From IMG/VR virus record IMGVR_UViG_3300042868_006267, positions 1-42,357 of that record: a stretch of 42,357 bases of DNA; one strand, given 5' to 3'. Under the pieces are notes generated by a model that searched no databases, was not told where the DNA came from, and saw nothing but the letters and a program-made list of their open reading frames with translations. The stretch comes from a virus. This document shows positions 10,890 to 21,324 of the stretch, in pieces. How positions within the stretch are numbered: the stretch's first letter is position 1; each line of letters starts with the position of its first letter. The position numbers and the translations under genes are program-made.

Positions 10890-12227
10890 CTATGCTATTA
10901 CTATAAAGGATCTTGTGATGAACCAAGGCTGAGGAGAAGTCTTTACTTCGTAAACTGTAGACTCAGCTTCGTCTTTTTCTATAGAGACAACTACTGTTTC
11001 TGACACTACTCCGTCTGCTGCTACTCCTAGTAGAACGTCTCCTATTTCGACGTCTTCAGCGTTTTTGTAGCTTATTCCTTCAGATTCTTTTACAAGAATT
11101 GGCTGAGTTACAGAGTAGTCCTTACCTAGATCATTAAATCCGATTAGCACGGCGGATCTAGCTTCTACTGAGACTATCTCTGCTTCGATGAGAGCTACCT
11201 CTTCACTTAAGAAGCTGGACTGCTTAGTCTCTAATAGCGCTGACAGATCTATGTGTCGACTGTCAACCGTCAACACTTTGTCTCCAACTTTTACATTCTC
11301 TGCTTTTTCCCAGCCGTTTGGGGTCAGGATGTCTGTTGTTGGTGCCAAACAGAATCTTACCTTGAAGCTTGGGAAGAACGGGAACATCGGTGGGAAGAAC
11401 GGTGGGAAGAACGGGAACATCGGTGGGAAGAAAGGTGGGAAGAAAGGTGGGAAGAACGGGAACATCGGTGGGAAGAAAGGTGGGAAGAACGGTGGGAAGA
11501 ACGGGAACATCGGTGGGAAGAACGGTGGGAAGAAAGGAGGGAAGAAAGGAGGGAAGAATGGTGGGAAGAATGGTGGGAAGAATGGAGGGAAGAATGGAGG
11601 GAAGAATGGCGCAGTAGTAATCGACGCAGAGTAGCTAGACCACTCCGAGGCACCATTTGCATTTTTAGCTCTAACTCTATACTGCTGAGCGGTGTTTGCT
11701 TCCTGAGTCACTGTTGCTGAAGTGCCAGTTACGTTTGAGGAGTTTGACTTACTATCGGTACTTTCCCAGTCATATCCAGTTATGACAGAGCCGCCAGTAC
11801 TAGGGGCTGACCATGAAACAATGTCTTCGCCATTACTTGTTGTTACCGTTGGAGTGTTTGGAGCCTGGGGCACTGTTGTTATAGTTACGCTTGAAGACGC
11901 GGAAGACTCAAGAGATGTTCCAGCTGAGTTTGTGGCTGTTAATACGAAGGTGTATCCGGTATTAGAGTCCAACCCGCCGACCACGATAGGGGAAGCAGAT
12001 CCAGTAAGATTGGTTGCTGTTGTGTCAACAGTAGTGCCATTTTTGTAAGCAACTATGGTATATCCGGTAGCTTCTGGAGAGCCTTCTGGTAGAGCAAAAG
12101 CTACTGATGCAGCACCATTATCAAAAGCTCTAGCAGTCCCTACGTTGGTTGCAACAACATTAATTGGGGCTTTTGGCTCCAAAGAGTCGTTCTGCTGTTG
12201 GGAACGCTTACCAGGTGATTTGCTCAT
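10890..12227 (-). CDS. FN3 - (FFPP)n repeat - degenerate Hint domain virion protein
   Basis: This 445-residue protein has four parts. Residues 1-19 are polar. Two fibronectin type III domains follow (about 20-118 and 120-206). Residues 207-287 consist almost only of Phe and Pro with a period of four (FFPP) and five MFPF variations. Residues 291-445 look like a Hint (intein/hedgehog autoprocessing) domain: RFCLAPTTDILTPNGW, VKVGDKVLTVD, VTQPILV, EIGDVLLG and a C-terminal VYEVKTS...WFITRSFIV. The only Cys of the protein is Cys293 at the Hint Cys1 position. The block-B His appears to be Gln375 and the terminal His-Asn is missing, so splicing is unlikely and thiolysis-type cleavage doubtful. FN3 domains are common in tail proteins. 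It sits directly before eight prolyl-hydroxylase-like genes and carries about 40 prolines in one tract, making it a candidate substrate. Confidence 0.85.
   Translation of the reverse strand: MSKSPGKRSQQQNDSLEPKAPINVVATNVGTARAFDNGAASVAFALPEGSPEATGYTIVAYKNGTTVDTTATNLTGSASPIVVGGLDSNTGYTFVLTATNSAGTSLESSASSSVTITTVPQAPNTPTVTTSNGEDIVSWSAPSTGGSVITGYDWESTDSKSNSSNVTGTSATVTQEANTAQQYRVRAKNANGASEWSSYSASITTAPFFPPFFPPFFPPFFPPFFPPFFPPFFPPFFPPMFPFFPPFFPPFFPPMFPFFPPFFPPFFPPMFPFFPPFFPPMFPFFPSFKVRFCLAPTTDILTPNGWEKAENVKVGDKVLTVDSRHIDLSALLETKQSSFLSEEVALIEAEIVSVEARSAVLIGFNDLGKDYSVTQPILVKESEGISYKNAEDVEIGDVLLGVAADGVVSETVVVSIEKDEAESTVYEVKTSPQPWFITRSFIVIA
11367..11609 (-). repeat. 12-bp tandem repeat encoding (FFPP)n
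   Basis: On the plus strand the unit is close to GGTGGGAAGAAC, repeated about 20 times with substitutions (AAA, AAT or AAC; GGT or GGA) and with GGGAACATC variants that encode MFP. The reverse strand reads Phe-Phe-Pro-Pro. Because the unit is 12 bases, gain or loss of units keeps the frame. The plus strand is almost pure purine, with many GGG tracts six to nine bases apart, so a quadruplex or triplex could form. Confidence 0.9.
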
Positions 12228-12253
12228 AATATGTCATTCTACCTTAGATTTAA

Positions 12254-13114
12254 TTAAGCCTTTAGGTCTCCAAAGACCAGCCAAGTGTTTGCAGCTACCT
12301 TAGTTAGGGATACTGAAGAATTTAATGCTCTAAAGATCAATCCAGGTGTATACAGAAGGTCTACAGATGCTCCAGCTACTATAGACGCGCCTCCGGCTCC
12401 TACGCTCTGGTAGAAGTTCAGGGTAGTCCCAATTGGGAAAGTGATTGAGTTGGTAGTATCTGCGTCTACTGTAACGCTATAAGCTCCGCCAATTGCAGTC
12501 AGTGCGTCTCTGTATGTTAGAGGCTGAGGCAGGGTTGACGTAGTTGCGTTAGCTGTAATAGCTGCCTTAATCGGGGTAAGAGAAGGTACGCCCTGCAACG
12601 TCTGAGTTCCGTCTGAGAAAGCGATGCCGCTAGCACCAACGGTTACTGTTCCAGTAAATGTTGGAGATGCTTTAGGTGCAAGAGTTGTGTCAGTTGGGTG
12701 TACGTGATCTGCTCTAGCATACTTTAGAGATGTACCTGCAGCCGCCGTCCCGTTAGCCACTGGAGTGGCCGAAGCAGCTTGACCCACAACAAACGCAGTA
12801 GTTGCGAGCTGCGTGTCATTCTGGTCAGCGGTAGCTGTTGGAGCTGTTGGTTCTCCTGTAAAAACTGGGCTGACAAGTGGTGCCTTAGCGTCTAGCTGAG
12901 TTTGAATTGAAGAAGTTACGCCATCTAGGTATCCGACCTCTGTAGACGTTACTGGTGATGCTACTAAGTACCCATCTTCATCCGAAATAATGTCGCGATC
13001 GACAGTGTACTTAGCGCGGTCCGGGGTCCAAACTTCTCCCGACCAAAGCCAAGTTCTGCCATTGTAGGTATATGCGTCACCAACTTCTGGTTCTGCAGGA
13101 AAGTTAATTGCCAT
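12254..13114 (-). CDS. Tail fibre protein
   Basis: This product is 286 residues if it starts at the ATG at 13114, which overlaps the upstream TAA stop by one base (TAATG). An in-frame ATG 21 bases further upstream exists, but the MAINFP start matches the N-termini of two other fibre genes here. The N-terminal module is followed by [21 protein letters not shown]...PVFTGEPTAPT, then DTQLATTAFV and RADHVHPTD, all familiar from phage tail fibres. A C-terminal beta domain ends in NTWLVFGDLKA, typical of fibre heads. No collagen tract. It belongs to the fibre cluster and is probably co-transcribed with the 1012-aa virion gene. Confidence 0.87.
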   Translation of the reverse strand: MAINFPAEPEVGDAYTYNGRTWLWSGEVWTPDRAKYTVDRDIISDEDGYLVASPVTSTEVGYLDGVTSSIQTQLDAKAPLVSPVFTGEPTAPTATADQNDTQLATTAFVVGQAASATPVANGTAAAGTSLKYARADHVHPTDTTLAPKASPTFTGTVTVGASGIAFSDGTQTLQGVPSLTPIKAAITANATTSTLPQPLTYRDALTAIGGAYSVTVDADTTNSITFPIGTTLNFYQSVGAGGASIVAGASVDLLYTPGLIFRALNSSVSLTKVAANTWLVFGDLKA

Positions 13115-16100
13115 TATGCCTGTGCCTCTGTCCATGATAGACGACCGGTAAATCTAGCTGTGTTGGATCCGGAAGATGTGTTTGTTACAACAATCGTAAG
13201 AACGTCCGGCCCATCCGGGTATATTCCTGTTCTAGATGAAGAACTTCCTCCACCAAGAATTGAGTTTCCAAGGTCGCGTAGAGTTCTTAGCGAGATAGAG
13301 TCTGTACCCTGAGACAAGAAACCACCAGTGATTTCTCCACCAGAAACAGTGACGTTACCGTTTACACTGTAGTCAGCAATCTGAGCTAGCGAGGAGTTAG
13401 CTGTGCCTGCATCAGCAAAGTTTGGTATAGTCCATGTTGCAGATACAGACGGCGTTGCGTTTAGGTAGGCTCTTACTAGATAGTTTGTACCAGCATCCTG
13501 CGTACTCACGCCGAGCTCAGAAAGCTTTAGCTGCATTCTGTTAATTAGCTCTCTTTGGCCGAATAGGGCACCTACACCGTTATCGGCTGAAGGAGCTAGT
13601 CTCACGGCAAATAGAGCTTTAGATTGTCCAGGAAGAATTGAAACAGGATTAGTTTGACCATAGGTGAAGATAAGAGAGTTATCCTCATCAAAACGACCAT
13701 CCATAATCACCGAGGTACCCCAGTGGGAAATCGAAGGTGCGAATGTTGGGTATGCCAACTCTACTGAGGTAGGAGATGGGGCGCTGTAAGTGTATGCCTT
13801 AGCTTCAGCACCCATCGGTGCAAATATCAACGTTGGGTTAGATCCAGTAAGAGCGGTGTTTAGCGTGATAACTGTTCCAGCTATGTTGGTTATGTAAGCA
13901 CCGTCCGGCACTGGGCTAGGGGATGCGCTAGAAAATACGCGCTGGCCAACTTGAAGTCCAGTGGCACTAGCAACAATTCCTGAGTTTGACCCAATAGTCC
14001 AAGTGGAAGAGACACCAGAAGCACCAGCTTTACCACGGACTAGTCCAGTGAAGGTAGTTGCTGTCTTGCCTGTGTAGTTTACATACTCGCTAAATAGTCC
14101 AGCTTCGTTGTTTGTAGTACTAGGCTTGATAATTAGTGTTCCTGTAGGAGGGAATCCGGCGGTAGATAGAACAGTTAATGTTTCTCCTGTGTCCGACAAG
14201 CTAGCATCTAGTCTAGTTGTCGGTGGCAGTGTTGAAGTTTCGTAGCGAGCTGGCAAGTTACCAGAGCGCATGTACGCTTCGTTGTTAACGTTGTTATTCT
14301 TCATCTTGTGGACGTAGAATACGTTACCGTCTATACCACGTAGGCCCCAGCGGATAAAGCCGGCACCGTACCAGGAGTAGTCTACATAGAACATTTGCAT
14401 CTTAGTAAAGTCAACGTTAAATCCTGAAGGACCGGTACCGTCTGCTTTATCTAAGTTCCACTCAGACTGAGGGATTCTAGTGTCTATGGTTTTTGAGATA
14501 TTTACGTGATCCGCGCTAGCTCCTCTGTAGGAAGGCGAAATTGTAAAGTTTGGTGTAACTGACAGATCATCAATAGCAATTACTCGGTATGACTGGCCCC
14601 GGATAATTACGTAATCTCCAGGGATTAGCTGACTGGAGTAAGAAGTCGGGAATGACTCGTCTGTTCTAGTTACTACGTTAGATCCCTGAACTACTGATGA
14701 GCGTCCTGATAGCTGCTGGGTAGATGAGCGCTTTACTACATACGCGTCTTGTCCGTCAATTTCCCAGAAAAGTCCGTTTTGAGCATCAAAAGTTCCTAAT
14801 CTAGTGCTTGATCCGTACCATGATGTTACGTTTAGGTTTACAATTCCAGTAGCTGGACTAGTAGTGGATTCTGGTAGCTCGTAAGTAAAAGTATTAAAGC
14901 TAGTTACCTGATCTACTGAAAAAGTGCCATTATATGCCGCCTCATTTGCACCGGAAACCAAAATTGAAGTGCCAGGCAGAATGTTGTGCTGCTCTTTAGT
15001 TGTAACTGTCGCGGTAGTTCCAGATGAAGTAATACCATCAATAGTTGCATATGGCTTAAGGATTGTTCCAGACGAAACCTGTAGACCCTTACCTGACTGG
15101 TATCTAAAATAACGACGGGTTTGTCTAATAGCCTGTTCGTAGTTAGAGCTAGCGTTAGTTGAGAATAGAACTCCACCGTCGAAAGATCTGTGTAGGAACT
15201 GAGCCTGAGGACGTACATAAATAGACGCGTTTGTTGCAGTCAAGCCAGACGGAGTGCCTTCGGTTGGGTCTGCGTAGAATACAAATGTTGTTGGAGTTGC
15301 TACAGTTGCAACTCGATAAGCTCCGTTAGGTGGGTTAGTACCTGTGATACCAGCAGTAGCTATGGTGTTACCAATAGAAAGACCGTGGGGCACTGTAGTA
15401 GTTACAGTTACTTTTAAGCCAGATACGGCTAGAGTAGGTGCTCCACCAATTCTTGCATCAGTGTAGATTACCGCTTCATAGATGGCAGTCTTGTTTGGGT
15501 CAAGAATTGAGGTAACGGTGGTCTTGTTTTGGGCGCGACCTAGGTAGGTAAATGATGCAGTACCACCACCGGACTCAATAATAAAGTTTCCATTGCCAGC
15601 AGCAAGGAAGGTGTCCTGAACTGTAATCGCTGTTCCTGTAGGAGGGGCTACTCCAGCTATAGCTGAACCTGAGGTCCATACCTCTGTTCCAGTTGTTGCA
15701 TTTACTACAGAAAATGTAGTTGAAGTTAGTGTTCCAACTATTTGAAATGTTCCGTTGTAGCCTGAAACAGAAGATCCAGATATAGTTACATACTGTCCAG
15801 ATCTAAATCCATGAGAGGATGAGGTTGTGTAGGTTACATATCCTGTAGATGGAGTGCTTGGGTCTGCACCAGTTACAGTTTTAGTAGTTGTAGTTAGAGC
15901 TACAGTAACAATTCTTGCATCTGTATTCATTGTCATTGAAGCTATGTTTGTCATTGGGGATGCAACCTGGAAAGCAAACGGCCTATTGTTAGTTACACCT
16001 AAGTTTTCCCATTTCGACTGCTGGGTACCATACTCGAAGTCGGTATCAATAAGCGCTTGAGCGGTTGAGGTACGTAGTTTATTTACCGGATCGGTAAGAA

Positions 16101-16152
16101 CTTCTGTTGGGTTAAAACGGCCATCTGATGCCGGAAACTGTTGAATACTCAT
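13114..16152 (-). CDS. Large virion structural protein (cyanophage-type)
   Basis: This 1012-residue protein is Thr/Ser/Ala-rich, almost Cys-free and beta-rich, without a signal peptide. Several short repeats have the pattern HGF/HGL followed by G-x-x-V/I-x-I-x-G and a NGTFQIVGTLTSTTFSV-type strand pair (around 110-150, 250-295 and 390-430), as in bacterial Ig-like or adaptor modules. The centre contains LHRSFDGGVLFSTNASSNYEQ and IRQTRRYFRYQSGKG, a signature I know from virion structural proteins of cyanophages. It is probably a baseplate-, neck- or fibre-associated protein, but the exact position is not readable. Start and stop both overlap neighbours by one base (TAATG on both sides). Confidence 0.82.
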   Translation of the reverse strand: MSIQQFPASDGRFNPTEVLTDPVNKLRTSTAQALIDTDFEYGTQQSKWENLGVTNNRPFAFQVASPMTNIASMTMNTDARIVTVALTTTTKTVTGADPSTPSTGYVTYTTSSSHGFRSGQYVTISGSSVSGYNGTFQIVGTLTSTTFSVVNATTGTEVWTSGSAIAGVAPPTGTAITVQDTFLAAGNGNFIIESGGGTASFTYLGRAQNKTTVTSILDPNKTAIYEAVIYTDARIGGAPTLAVSGLKVTVTTTVPHGLSIGNTIATAGITGTNPPNGAYRVATVATPTTFVFYADPTEGTPSGLTATNASIYVRPQAQFLHRSFDGGVLFSTNASSNYEQAIRQTRRYFRYQSGKGLQVSSGTILKPYATIDGITSSGTTATVTTKEQHNILPGTSILVSGANEAAYNGTFSVDQVTSFNTFTYELPESTTSPATGIVNLNVTSWYGSSTRLGTFDAQNGLFWEIDGQDAYVVKRSSTQQLSGRSSVVQGSNVVTRTDESFPTSYSSQLIPGDYVIIRGQSYRVIAIDDLSVTPNFTISPSYRGASADHVNISKTIDTRIPQSEWNLDKADGTGPSGFNVDFTKMQMFYVDYSWYGAGFIRWGLRGIDGNVFYVHKMKNNNVNNEAYMRSGNLPARYETSTLPPTTRLDASLSDTGETLTVLSTAGFPPTGTLIIKPSTTNNEAGLFSEYVNYTGKTATTFTGLVRGKAGASGVSSTWTIGSNSGIVASATGLQVGQRVFSSASPSPVPDGAYITNIAGTVITLNTALTGSNPTLIFAPMGAEAKAYTYSAPSPTSVELAYPTFAPSISHWGTSVIMDGRFDEDNSLIFTYGQTNPVSILPGQSKALFAVRLAPSADNGVGALFGQRELINRMQLKLSELGVSTQDAGTNYLVRAYLNATPSVSATWTIPNFADAGTANSSLAQIADYSVNGNVTVSGGEITGGFLSQGTDSISLRTLRDLGNSILGGGSSSSRTGIYPDGPDVLTIVVTNTSSGSNTARFTGRLSWTEAQA

Positions 16153-16466
16153 TACGCTATCTCTACTCCGCTAATGTGGACTTTTACTGTGGTGGCTGAC
16201 GCAAATCCGCGAATTTTTTTAGGGGTTGCGTTAGCGTCTAAAACCTGTTTCATATCAACTGAAATTGTTGAATGCCCTGCAATAGGAGTCTCATCAAACA
16301 CTTCAACGCCATCTAATAGAATGTTGAATGTTTCGCCCGCTGCACCAGTGTTTACTACAACAATGTTAGTGACAACAGTTGTAGTTCCAGTGGTCGGAAC
16401 TGTGTATAGATCGCCAACGGTTGTAGCGAATGCGGCTCTTGATAGAGCTTTAGTTGTGGTAGCCAT
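16152..16466 (-). CDS. Small virion-associated protein
   Basis: This 104-residue protein is Thr/Val/Ala-rich and looks all-beta: LYTVPTTGTTTVVTNIVVVN, then FNILLDGVEVFD and TVKVHISGVEIA. The pattern resembles small phage proteins that carry a single jelly-roll or Ig-like domain and lie next to fibre genes. No catalytic motif, Cys or membrane segment. ATG start at 16466; a GAGAG stretch upstream can serve as ribosome-binding site. Its TAA stop overlaps the ATG of the 1012-aa virion gene, so the two products may be made in a fixed ratio. Function inferred from context only. Confidence 0.75.
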   Translation of the reverse strand: MATTTKALSRAAFATTVGDLYTVPTTGTTTVVTNIVVVNTGAAGETFNILLDGVEVFDETPIAGHSTISVDMKQVLDANATPKKIRGFASATTVKVHISGVEIA

Positions 16467-16502
16467 TAATTACTACTCTCTTTTCTTTTGTTATTTGTGC
16501 GT

Positions 16503-19500
16503 TTAGTAAGCACCCATGATTACCATTATATCGGTATCAGTGGGAAGTGTTGTCCAGCCAGCATCTCCATTAGTGTTGGAAAGTTTAACTAAAAATTGTC
16601 CGGTAGTTCCTCCGGTAGGTAGTGATTCACCAGAAGGACCGGTTGGGCCAGCGGGACCCTGAGGACCTGCCTCACCAGAAGTTAGAACCCAGTAACCGTC
16701 GTAGAACGCGTAGATTCCAGCCTGTTCAGTGTTAAACCATAAAGCTCCCTCGCTAGCTCCAGTTGGAGGAGTTGCTGAAACAGCGAGGCTTGCACCGCCA
16801 CCAGTACCGTTAGCTGCAAGAGTAATTCTTCCCTTAGCGTCTACAGTGATGTTTGCGTTGGTGTATGAGCCAGCTGTCACACCAGAAGTAGCTAAAGTTG
16901 GGTTTGGATAAGTTCCAGTTAGATCTCCACCAGCAGGTCCGGTTGGGGTACGAGAGTTAGTTAGTCGAGCATCAGCATTTACAACTGCAGTACCGGCAAC
17001 TTCTGACGGGCTAACGTTTCCAACGCTTAATACACCACCAGCACTCGACTTTACTACACCCGCAACCAAAGGCATGATAACGGTTCCAGTAAATGTTGGG
17101 CTAGCTTTTGGTGCCTTGTCATTTAACTGGTCTTGTATGGAAGACGTAACGCCTTCTAGGTAAGCAATTTCTGTACCAGTTACATCACCAATAGAGGTGG
17201 TTACCGGTAGGACGGTAGTTCCAGTAAAGGTCGAAGCGTCTAGAGTTGCAACAACAGCTGAATCGATAGCAATCTCTGATCCAACTTTTGTAATTCCAGT
17301 GCCGGCAGTAATGTTCTGCGCTGCGCTAAACTGTTCGTAGCTAATGTCATCTGTACCAATAACTACGGTACCAACGTTTGTCACAACGAACCCAGCATTT
17401 GCGTATGTTGAACCATCTGTTACTAGACAGAAAGATCCACCAGTTAGTTCCGCAGACGGGCTGTTGTCAGCATCAGTAGCACGAGTTATCACCCATGGGT
17501 TAGATCCGTCACCTAGAGCGGTAATAGTGTAGATACCATTTTGTTTTGCGTCAGTTTGAGCACGTAGGAGAATGCGGGCACCAACAGTGACTGTTGCACC
17601 GTCAATAGTCCCAATTGCACCGTTTGAAGCCTTGGTGAGTGTTGCACCAAGTCCAGCAGTTCCGTTGTCATAGGTTCCAGCCAAGTTGCCGACGGTAGCC
17701 GCAACTACTGGCTCGCTAACGCTTAGACCGGTTGCAACGCTGTCTACGTAACCCTTGGTTGCTGCCTGTAGGTCAGTTGTTGGTGAACCTGGAAGGACTA
17801 GGGCACCAGTAAGGGTTCCACCAGAAAGTGCTAGTCTGCCGTCAATTGCAGTTTGCTGAGCAGTTGAAACTGGCTTATTGGTGTCAGAAGTATTGTCTAC
17901 GTTTCCTAGTCCAACCATGCTCTTTGAGATACCGCTCACGGTGCCTGTAAAGGTTGCGCCAGCTAGAGATGCCTTGCCATCGATCTGAGTCTGAATTGAG
18001 CTAGTTACACCGTCAACATAGTTTAACTCTTCAGTTGATGCAGTTATGCCGTCTAGAGTATTTAACTCAGCGGCAGTTGCAGTTAGGTCAGAGACGTCTG
18101 CAACTTCAACAGTAATGATGTTGTCTGCAGTATCAATAGTTTTGTTAGTTAGTGTTTGTGTACCACTGTTGGTGATCACAGAGTCAGTAATCTTGATGTT
18201 ACCGGAGCCATCGAACTCAACGCCAGTGCCTAGTTTTACGGAAATAGCTGAAGATGAGTCGTTATAAGTAAGACCATTTCCTACGTTATCGCCCACTGCA
18301 TCTTGCGCACGCTCATTAGTGAAGTAGAGGTTTGTACCTTCTTCAATTACCGAAGTAGTAAGTGCGTCTATTGCAGCAGTTGTGAAGGTGTTGGCATCAG
18401 TTTCTGCTTGATCAGCTTTGCTCTGAGCTCCAGTAGTAGTCTCGAGTAGCGAGGTGTCAGCAATACCGTGAATACCTGTGGTGTCGTCAGCGTGCGCGGT
18501 AAGTGCAGCTGTAGTTGCCTTTAGGTCAAGTGCAGTCTGAGTTGCACTTGAGATCGGCTTATTAGCGTCTGTAGTGTTGTCAACGTTGCCAAGTCCTACC
18601 ATCGCCTTGGTAATACCAGCTACAGTTCCAGTAAAGGTTGGAGAATTTAGAGCTGCCTTCTGGTTAATCAGAACCTGGGTAGCAGTTGAGACTGGCTTGT
18701 CTATGTCAGAAGTGTTATCAACATCACCAAGACCCACCATAGACTTAGTTACACCAGCTACAGTTCCAGTAAATGTTGGGTTGTTTGTTGGTGCTTTGCT
18801 GTCTAGCTGAGTTTGAATCGCGCTAGTTACACCATCAACATAGTTAAGCTCTGTAGTGGATACAGTAATTCCGTCTAAGACATTAAGCTCGTTTGAGGTA
18901 ATTGTGCCTATAGTTGTGCTTTCAGGTAGAACTACGTTTCCGCTAAATGTTGGTGATTCTAGAGGAGCATAAGTGGTTTCTGCATCAGAAGAGTCTAGCT
19001 TTAAGTCTATTTTTTCTAGCTCTGCTGCTAGGTCATACAGTTCGGTTACATTTTTAATGACTGTTACATCGGCTGGTAGGGCTACAGTTCCCTCAAAAAT
19101 AGGGCTATCTATTGGAGCTTTCTCTGCTAGTAGTAGGCCAATTTCTTCATTGTGAGTTGCTTTAGAGTCTGCAATAGCACTAGCTAAAAGTTCGCCATTT
19201 ACTAGAAGAGAAAAGTCTGCAACTCCATGAATATTTAAAGTTTCCCCAGTATGTGTCTCTATGGCAGAGGTTACATCTGCAAAAGTTGTTAGCTCCGTGG
19301 TATCTGCAATACCGTGAACGTTACTTGTAGTTCCTGCGTGTATTGCTATTTGATCATCAGTATAGTCTTTGGCTACAGTTAAGGACGTCTCTGTTGATGT
19401 GTCAACATAGTCTTTTGAAGCTGTAACTGCATAGTCTGTAGAAATTATATTTCCGTCTAGCTCTATACCCAAGCCAGCTATGTAGGTACCAACACCAGAG

Positions 19501-20798
19501 AACTGAACCCAAGTTATGTCATCTACTCCAACTGCAAAAGTTCCAGCATTTTCAACTAATGCAACCCATCCAGTTGATCCGTTAGTAGCTCCTTCTTGAA
19601 CAAAGACATAAGACGATGGAATTTCTTCGGGTTCGTCACAGAAAATGCAGCGCTTTAGCACCCAAGCAGTTCCTGCATTTCCAACAACAGTTATGTAGTA
19701 GCGACCATTTTGAATAGGGTTAGTCTGATCTTTAACTAAAATTCCATCTCCAGCTGACCAGCCGACTGACAATCCATCAATAGTTAAAGTTGCAGTTGCA
19801 GGGATAGTAAGAGTTGCGTCAACTCCATTTGTTCCATTGTTGTATGTAGCAGTTATATTTTCTGTAGTAGCCGCTAATACAGCCGGTCTTACATGAAGAC
19901 CTTCGGCGACAGCGTCAACGTAACCCTTAGTTGCAGCATGGTCCGACTGCGTAGGTTCACCTAAATCTGTAAGCTGGTTGCCGTCCATTAACAGGTCGTC
20001 GCCCATAGTTTTATTAGTTAAAGTTTGAGCTTCTGTAGTTCCGACAATTTCATCAACGCCGTGACTAGATGTAGAGCTCGCGTGGTCGGATATCTGGGTA
20101 TTTGTATAATCCTCTGCAGCAGTCTGCGCTGCTGTTGCTTTGGTTTGAGAGCCTGTCTGAGTTTCTAGCTCAGCGGTGTCACTTATACCGTGAACTCCCA
20201 GTGTTAGACTACTGTGAGTAGTGACTGCTTCGTCTGCATAGCCTTCTGCGTCGTCTAAAGCAGTTGACGCTGAACCATATGCATCATATGTGTTTGCAGT
20301 TACAGAGATTGCACCAGTCGTGTCATTGTATGACAAACCAGTCCCAACAGAATTACCAACTGCATCCTGAGCAAGCTCAGCAATATCTGCAGAGTTTGCC
20401 TTGGAGTTTATCTGAGTCTGAATAGAAGAGGTAACGCCATCTAGGTAACCGATTTCGGTGTCAGATACTCCGGTAACCTTGTCTTGCTTGGTTCCCAGTG
20501 CGGTAGATACTGTGCTAAAAAAGTTTGGGTCATCATTAATTGCAGCAGCTAGCTCATTTAGAGTGTCTAGGGTGCTAGGGGAAAGATCAATTACGCCAGC
20601 AACAGCTGCTGATATTGCAGAGGAGATTTCAGTAGGGGTTAGCCCGGTGTATGCCAGCGAAGTCCAAGCTGTAGAGCCATTACCAATTTTAAGCTTAAGG
20701 GTATCGCTCTCAAACCCAAACTCACCCGCAGATAGCGTAGGGTTGGTTGACGTCCATTGGGCCGCTAAGCCGCGCCGAGCTTGAATTTTAACTGCCAT
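16503..20798 (-). CDS. Long tail fibre protein with phage tail repeats
   Basis: This 1431-residue protein is the largest in the window. Its N-terminus ([25 protein letters not shown]...[14 protein letters not shown]) is the common fibre attachment module that precedes many phage receptor-binding proteins. Four copies of a [13 protein letters not shown] unit and three [17 protein letters not shown] units (phage-tail-repeat type) follow, with SPTFTGTV between them. A domain beginning ATKGYVDxVAxGLxV and running about 160 residues occurs twice, and a third copy is in the 696-aa protein. Near the C-terminus are a short [13 protein letters not shown] tract and a [16 protein letters not shown] motif. 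No enzymatic domain is visible. A GGTAGAAT stretch precedes the ATG. It is probably a trimeric long tail fibre. Confidence 0.9.
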   Translation of the reverse strand: MAVKIQARRGLAAQWTSTNPTLSAGEFGFESDTLKLKIGNGSTAWTSLAYTGLTPTEISSAISAAVAGVIDLSPSTLDTLNELAAAINDDPNFFSTVSTALGTKQDKVTGVSDTEIGYLDGVTSSIQTQINSKANSADIAELAQDAVGNSVGTGLSYNDTTGAISVTANTYDAYGSASTALDDAEGYADEAVTTHSSLTLGVHGISDTAELETQTGSQTKATAAQTAAEDYTNTQISDHASSTSSHGVDEIVGTTEAQTLTNKTMGDDLLMDGNQLTDLGEPTQSDHAATKGYVDAVAEGLHVRPAVLAATTENITATYNNGTNGVDATLTIPATATLTIDGLSVGWSAGDGILVKDQTNPIQNGRYYITVVGNAGTAWVLKRCIFCDEPEEIPSSYVFVQEGATNGSTGWVALVENAGTFAVGVDDITWVQFSGVGTYIAGLGIELDGNIISTDYAVTASKDYVDTSTETSLTVAKDYTDDQIAIHAGTTSNVHGIADTTELTTFADVTSAIETHTGETLNIHGVADFSLLVNGELLASAIADSKATHNEEIGLLLAEKAPIDSPIFEGTVALPADVTVIKNVTELYDLAAELEKIDLKLDSSDAETTYAPLESPTFSGNVVLPESTTIGTITSNELNVLDGITVSTTELNYVDGVTSAIQTQLDSKAPTNNPTFTGTVAGVTKSMVGLGDVDNTSDIDKPVSTATQVLINQKAALNSPTFTGTVAGITKAMVGLGNVDNTTDANKPISSATQTALDLKATTAALTAHADDTTGIHGIADTSLLETTTGAQSKADQAETDANTFTTAAIDALTTSVIEEGTNLYFTNERAQDAVGDNVGNGLTYNDSSSAISVKLGTGVEFDGSGNIKITDSVITNSGTQTLTNKTIDTADNIITVEVADVSDLTATAAELNTLDGITASTEELNYVDGVTSSIQTQIDGKASLAGATFTGTVSGISKSMVGLGNVDNTSDTNKPVSTAQQTAIDGRLALSGGTLTGALVLPGSPTTDLQAATKGYVDSVATGLSVSEPVVAATVGNLAGTYDNGTAGLGATLTKASNGAIGTIDGATVTVGARILLRAQTDAKQNGIYTITALGDGSNPWVITRATDADNSPSAELTGGSFCLVTDGSTYANAGFVVTNVGTVVIGTDDISYEQFSAAQNITAGTGITKVGSEIAIDSAVVATLDASTFTGTTVLPVTTSIGDVTGTEIAYLEGVTSSIQDQLNDKAPKASPTFTGTVIMPLVAGVVKSSAGGVLSVGNVSPSEVAGTAVVNADARLTNSRTPTGPAGGDLTGTYPNPTLATSGVTAGSYTNANITVDAKGRITLAANGTGGGASLAVSATPPTGASEGALWFNTEQAGIYAFYDGYWVLTSGEAGPQGPAGPTGPSGESLPTGGTTGQFLVKLSNTNGDAGWTTLPTDTDIMVIMGAY

Positions 20799-20823
20799 TA
20801 TATTCTACCTTTAATTTCTACCA

Positions 20824-21324
20824 TTAGCCGTTTATAAACTCTGTAGTGTTGTAGAGACCACCATCTATTGTACCAGCGAATTCAGTGGTATTATATGAGC
20901 CTCCATCTCCAGATGTCACTCCAAAAGCAACTAAAAGTTCTAGGAAACTAGTGTTTACCCACGCGTTTACTGAACCGTCATAAAAAAGTACTTCTCCATT
21001 AGCTGGAGTCGGAGTTGTTACGTCTGTTAAATCTGTTAGTGATACTGCTCCAGCAGTGTCATCTACCCACTGGGTGTTGTAGTTGTCGCCATTAATTTTT
21101 GCAAGAATCTGTCCAGCAGTTCCACCTGTTGGGACTCCCGGGCCTGTTGCACCTGTTGGTCCTGTTGCACCAGTTGGTCCAGTAGCGCCAGTGGGGCCAG
21201 TAGCACCAATGGCATAGTCGTAACCAACGGTCTCCCAGGCAACGCCAGTCCACTTCCAAGTGCTGGTTCCAGCAGTAAATACGTCATTGACTGACGGGGA
21301 ATCTGGGAAATTAATAGCTGACAT
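20824..21324 (-). CDS. Short collagen-like fibre protein
   Basis: This 166-residue protein has an N-terminal Trp-containing module (INFPDSPSVNDVFTAGTSTW) shared with the fibre genes ending at 1054 and 13114. A short run of about seven Gly-X-Y triplets ([13 protein letters not shown]) follows at residues 39-62. It also has a TAGQILAKINGDNYNTQW motif like the C-terminus of the 1431-aa fibre and a fibre-type NGEVLFYDGSVNAWVN segment. Its C-terminal 35 residues contain two copies of a YNTTEF sequence. The start lies seven bases after a TAGAAT stretch and could be leaderless. Likely a minor fibre or tip protein. Confidence 0.82.
   Translation of the reverse strand: MSAINFPDSPSVNDVFTAGTSTWKWTGVAWETVGYDYAIGATGPTGATGPTGATGPTGATGPGVPTGGTAGQILAKINGDNYNTQWVDDTAGAVSLTDLTDVTTPTPANGEVLFYDGSVNAWVNTSFLELLVAFGVTSGDGGSYNTTEFAGTIDGGLYNTTEFING

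Noticed and set aside
11367-11609. CRISPR array
   Set aside because: The repeat is continuous and coding, without unique spacers. The same holds for the 159-bp repeats at 21420-23500.
11188-11720. Long plus-strand frames of GGKNGGK and WEERWEER composition
   Set aside because: They are antisense readings of the 12-bp FFPP repeat of the 10890-12227 gene. No ribosome-binding site or family.
12254-13135. Longer start (13135) for the 12254 fibre gene
   Set aside because: The MAINFP start at 13114 matches two other fibres and overlaps the upstream stop as TAATG.
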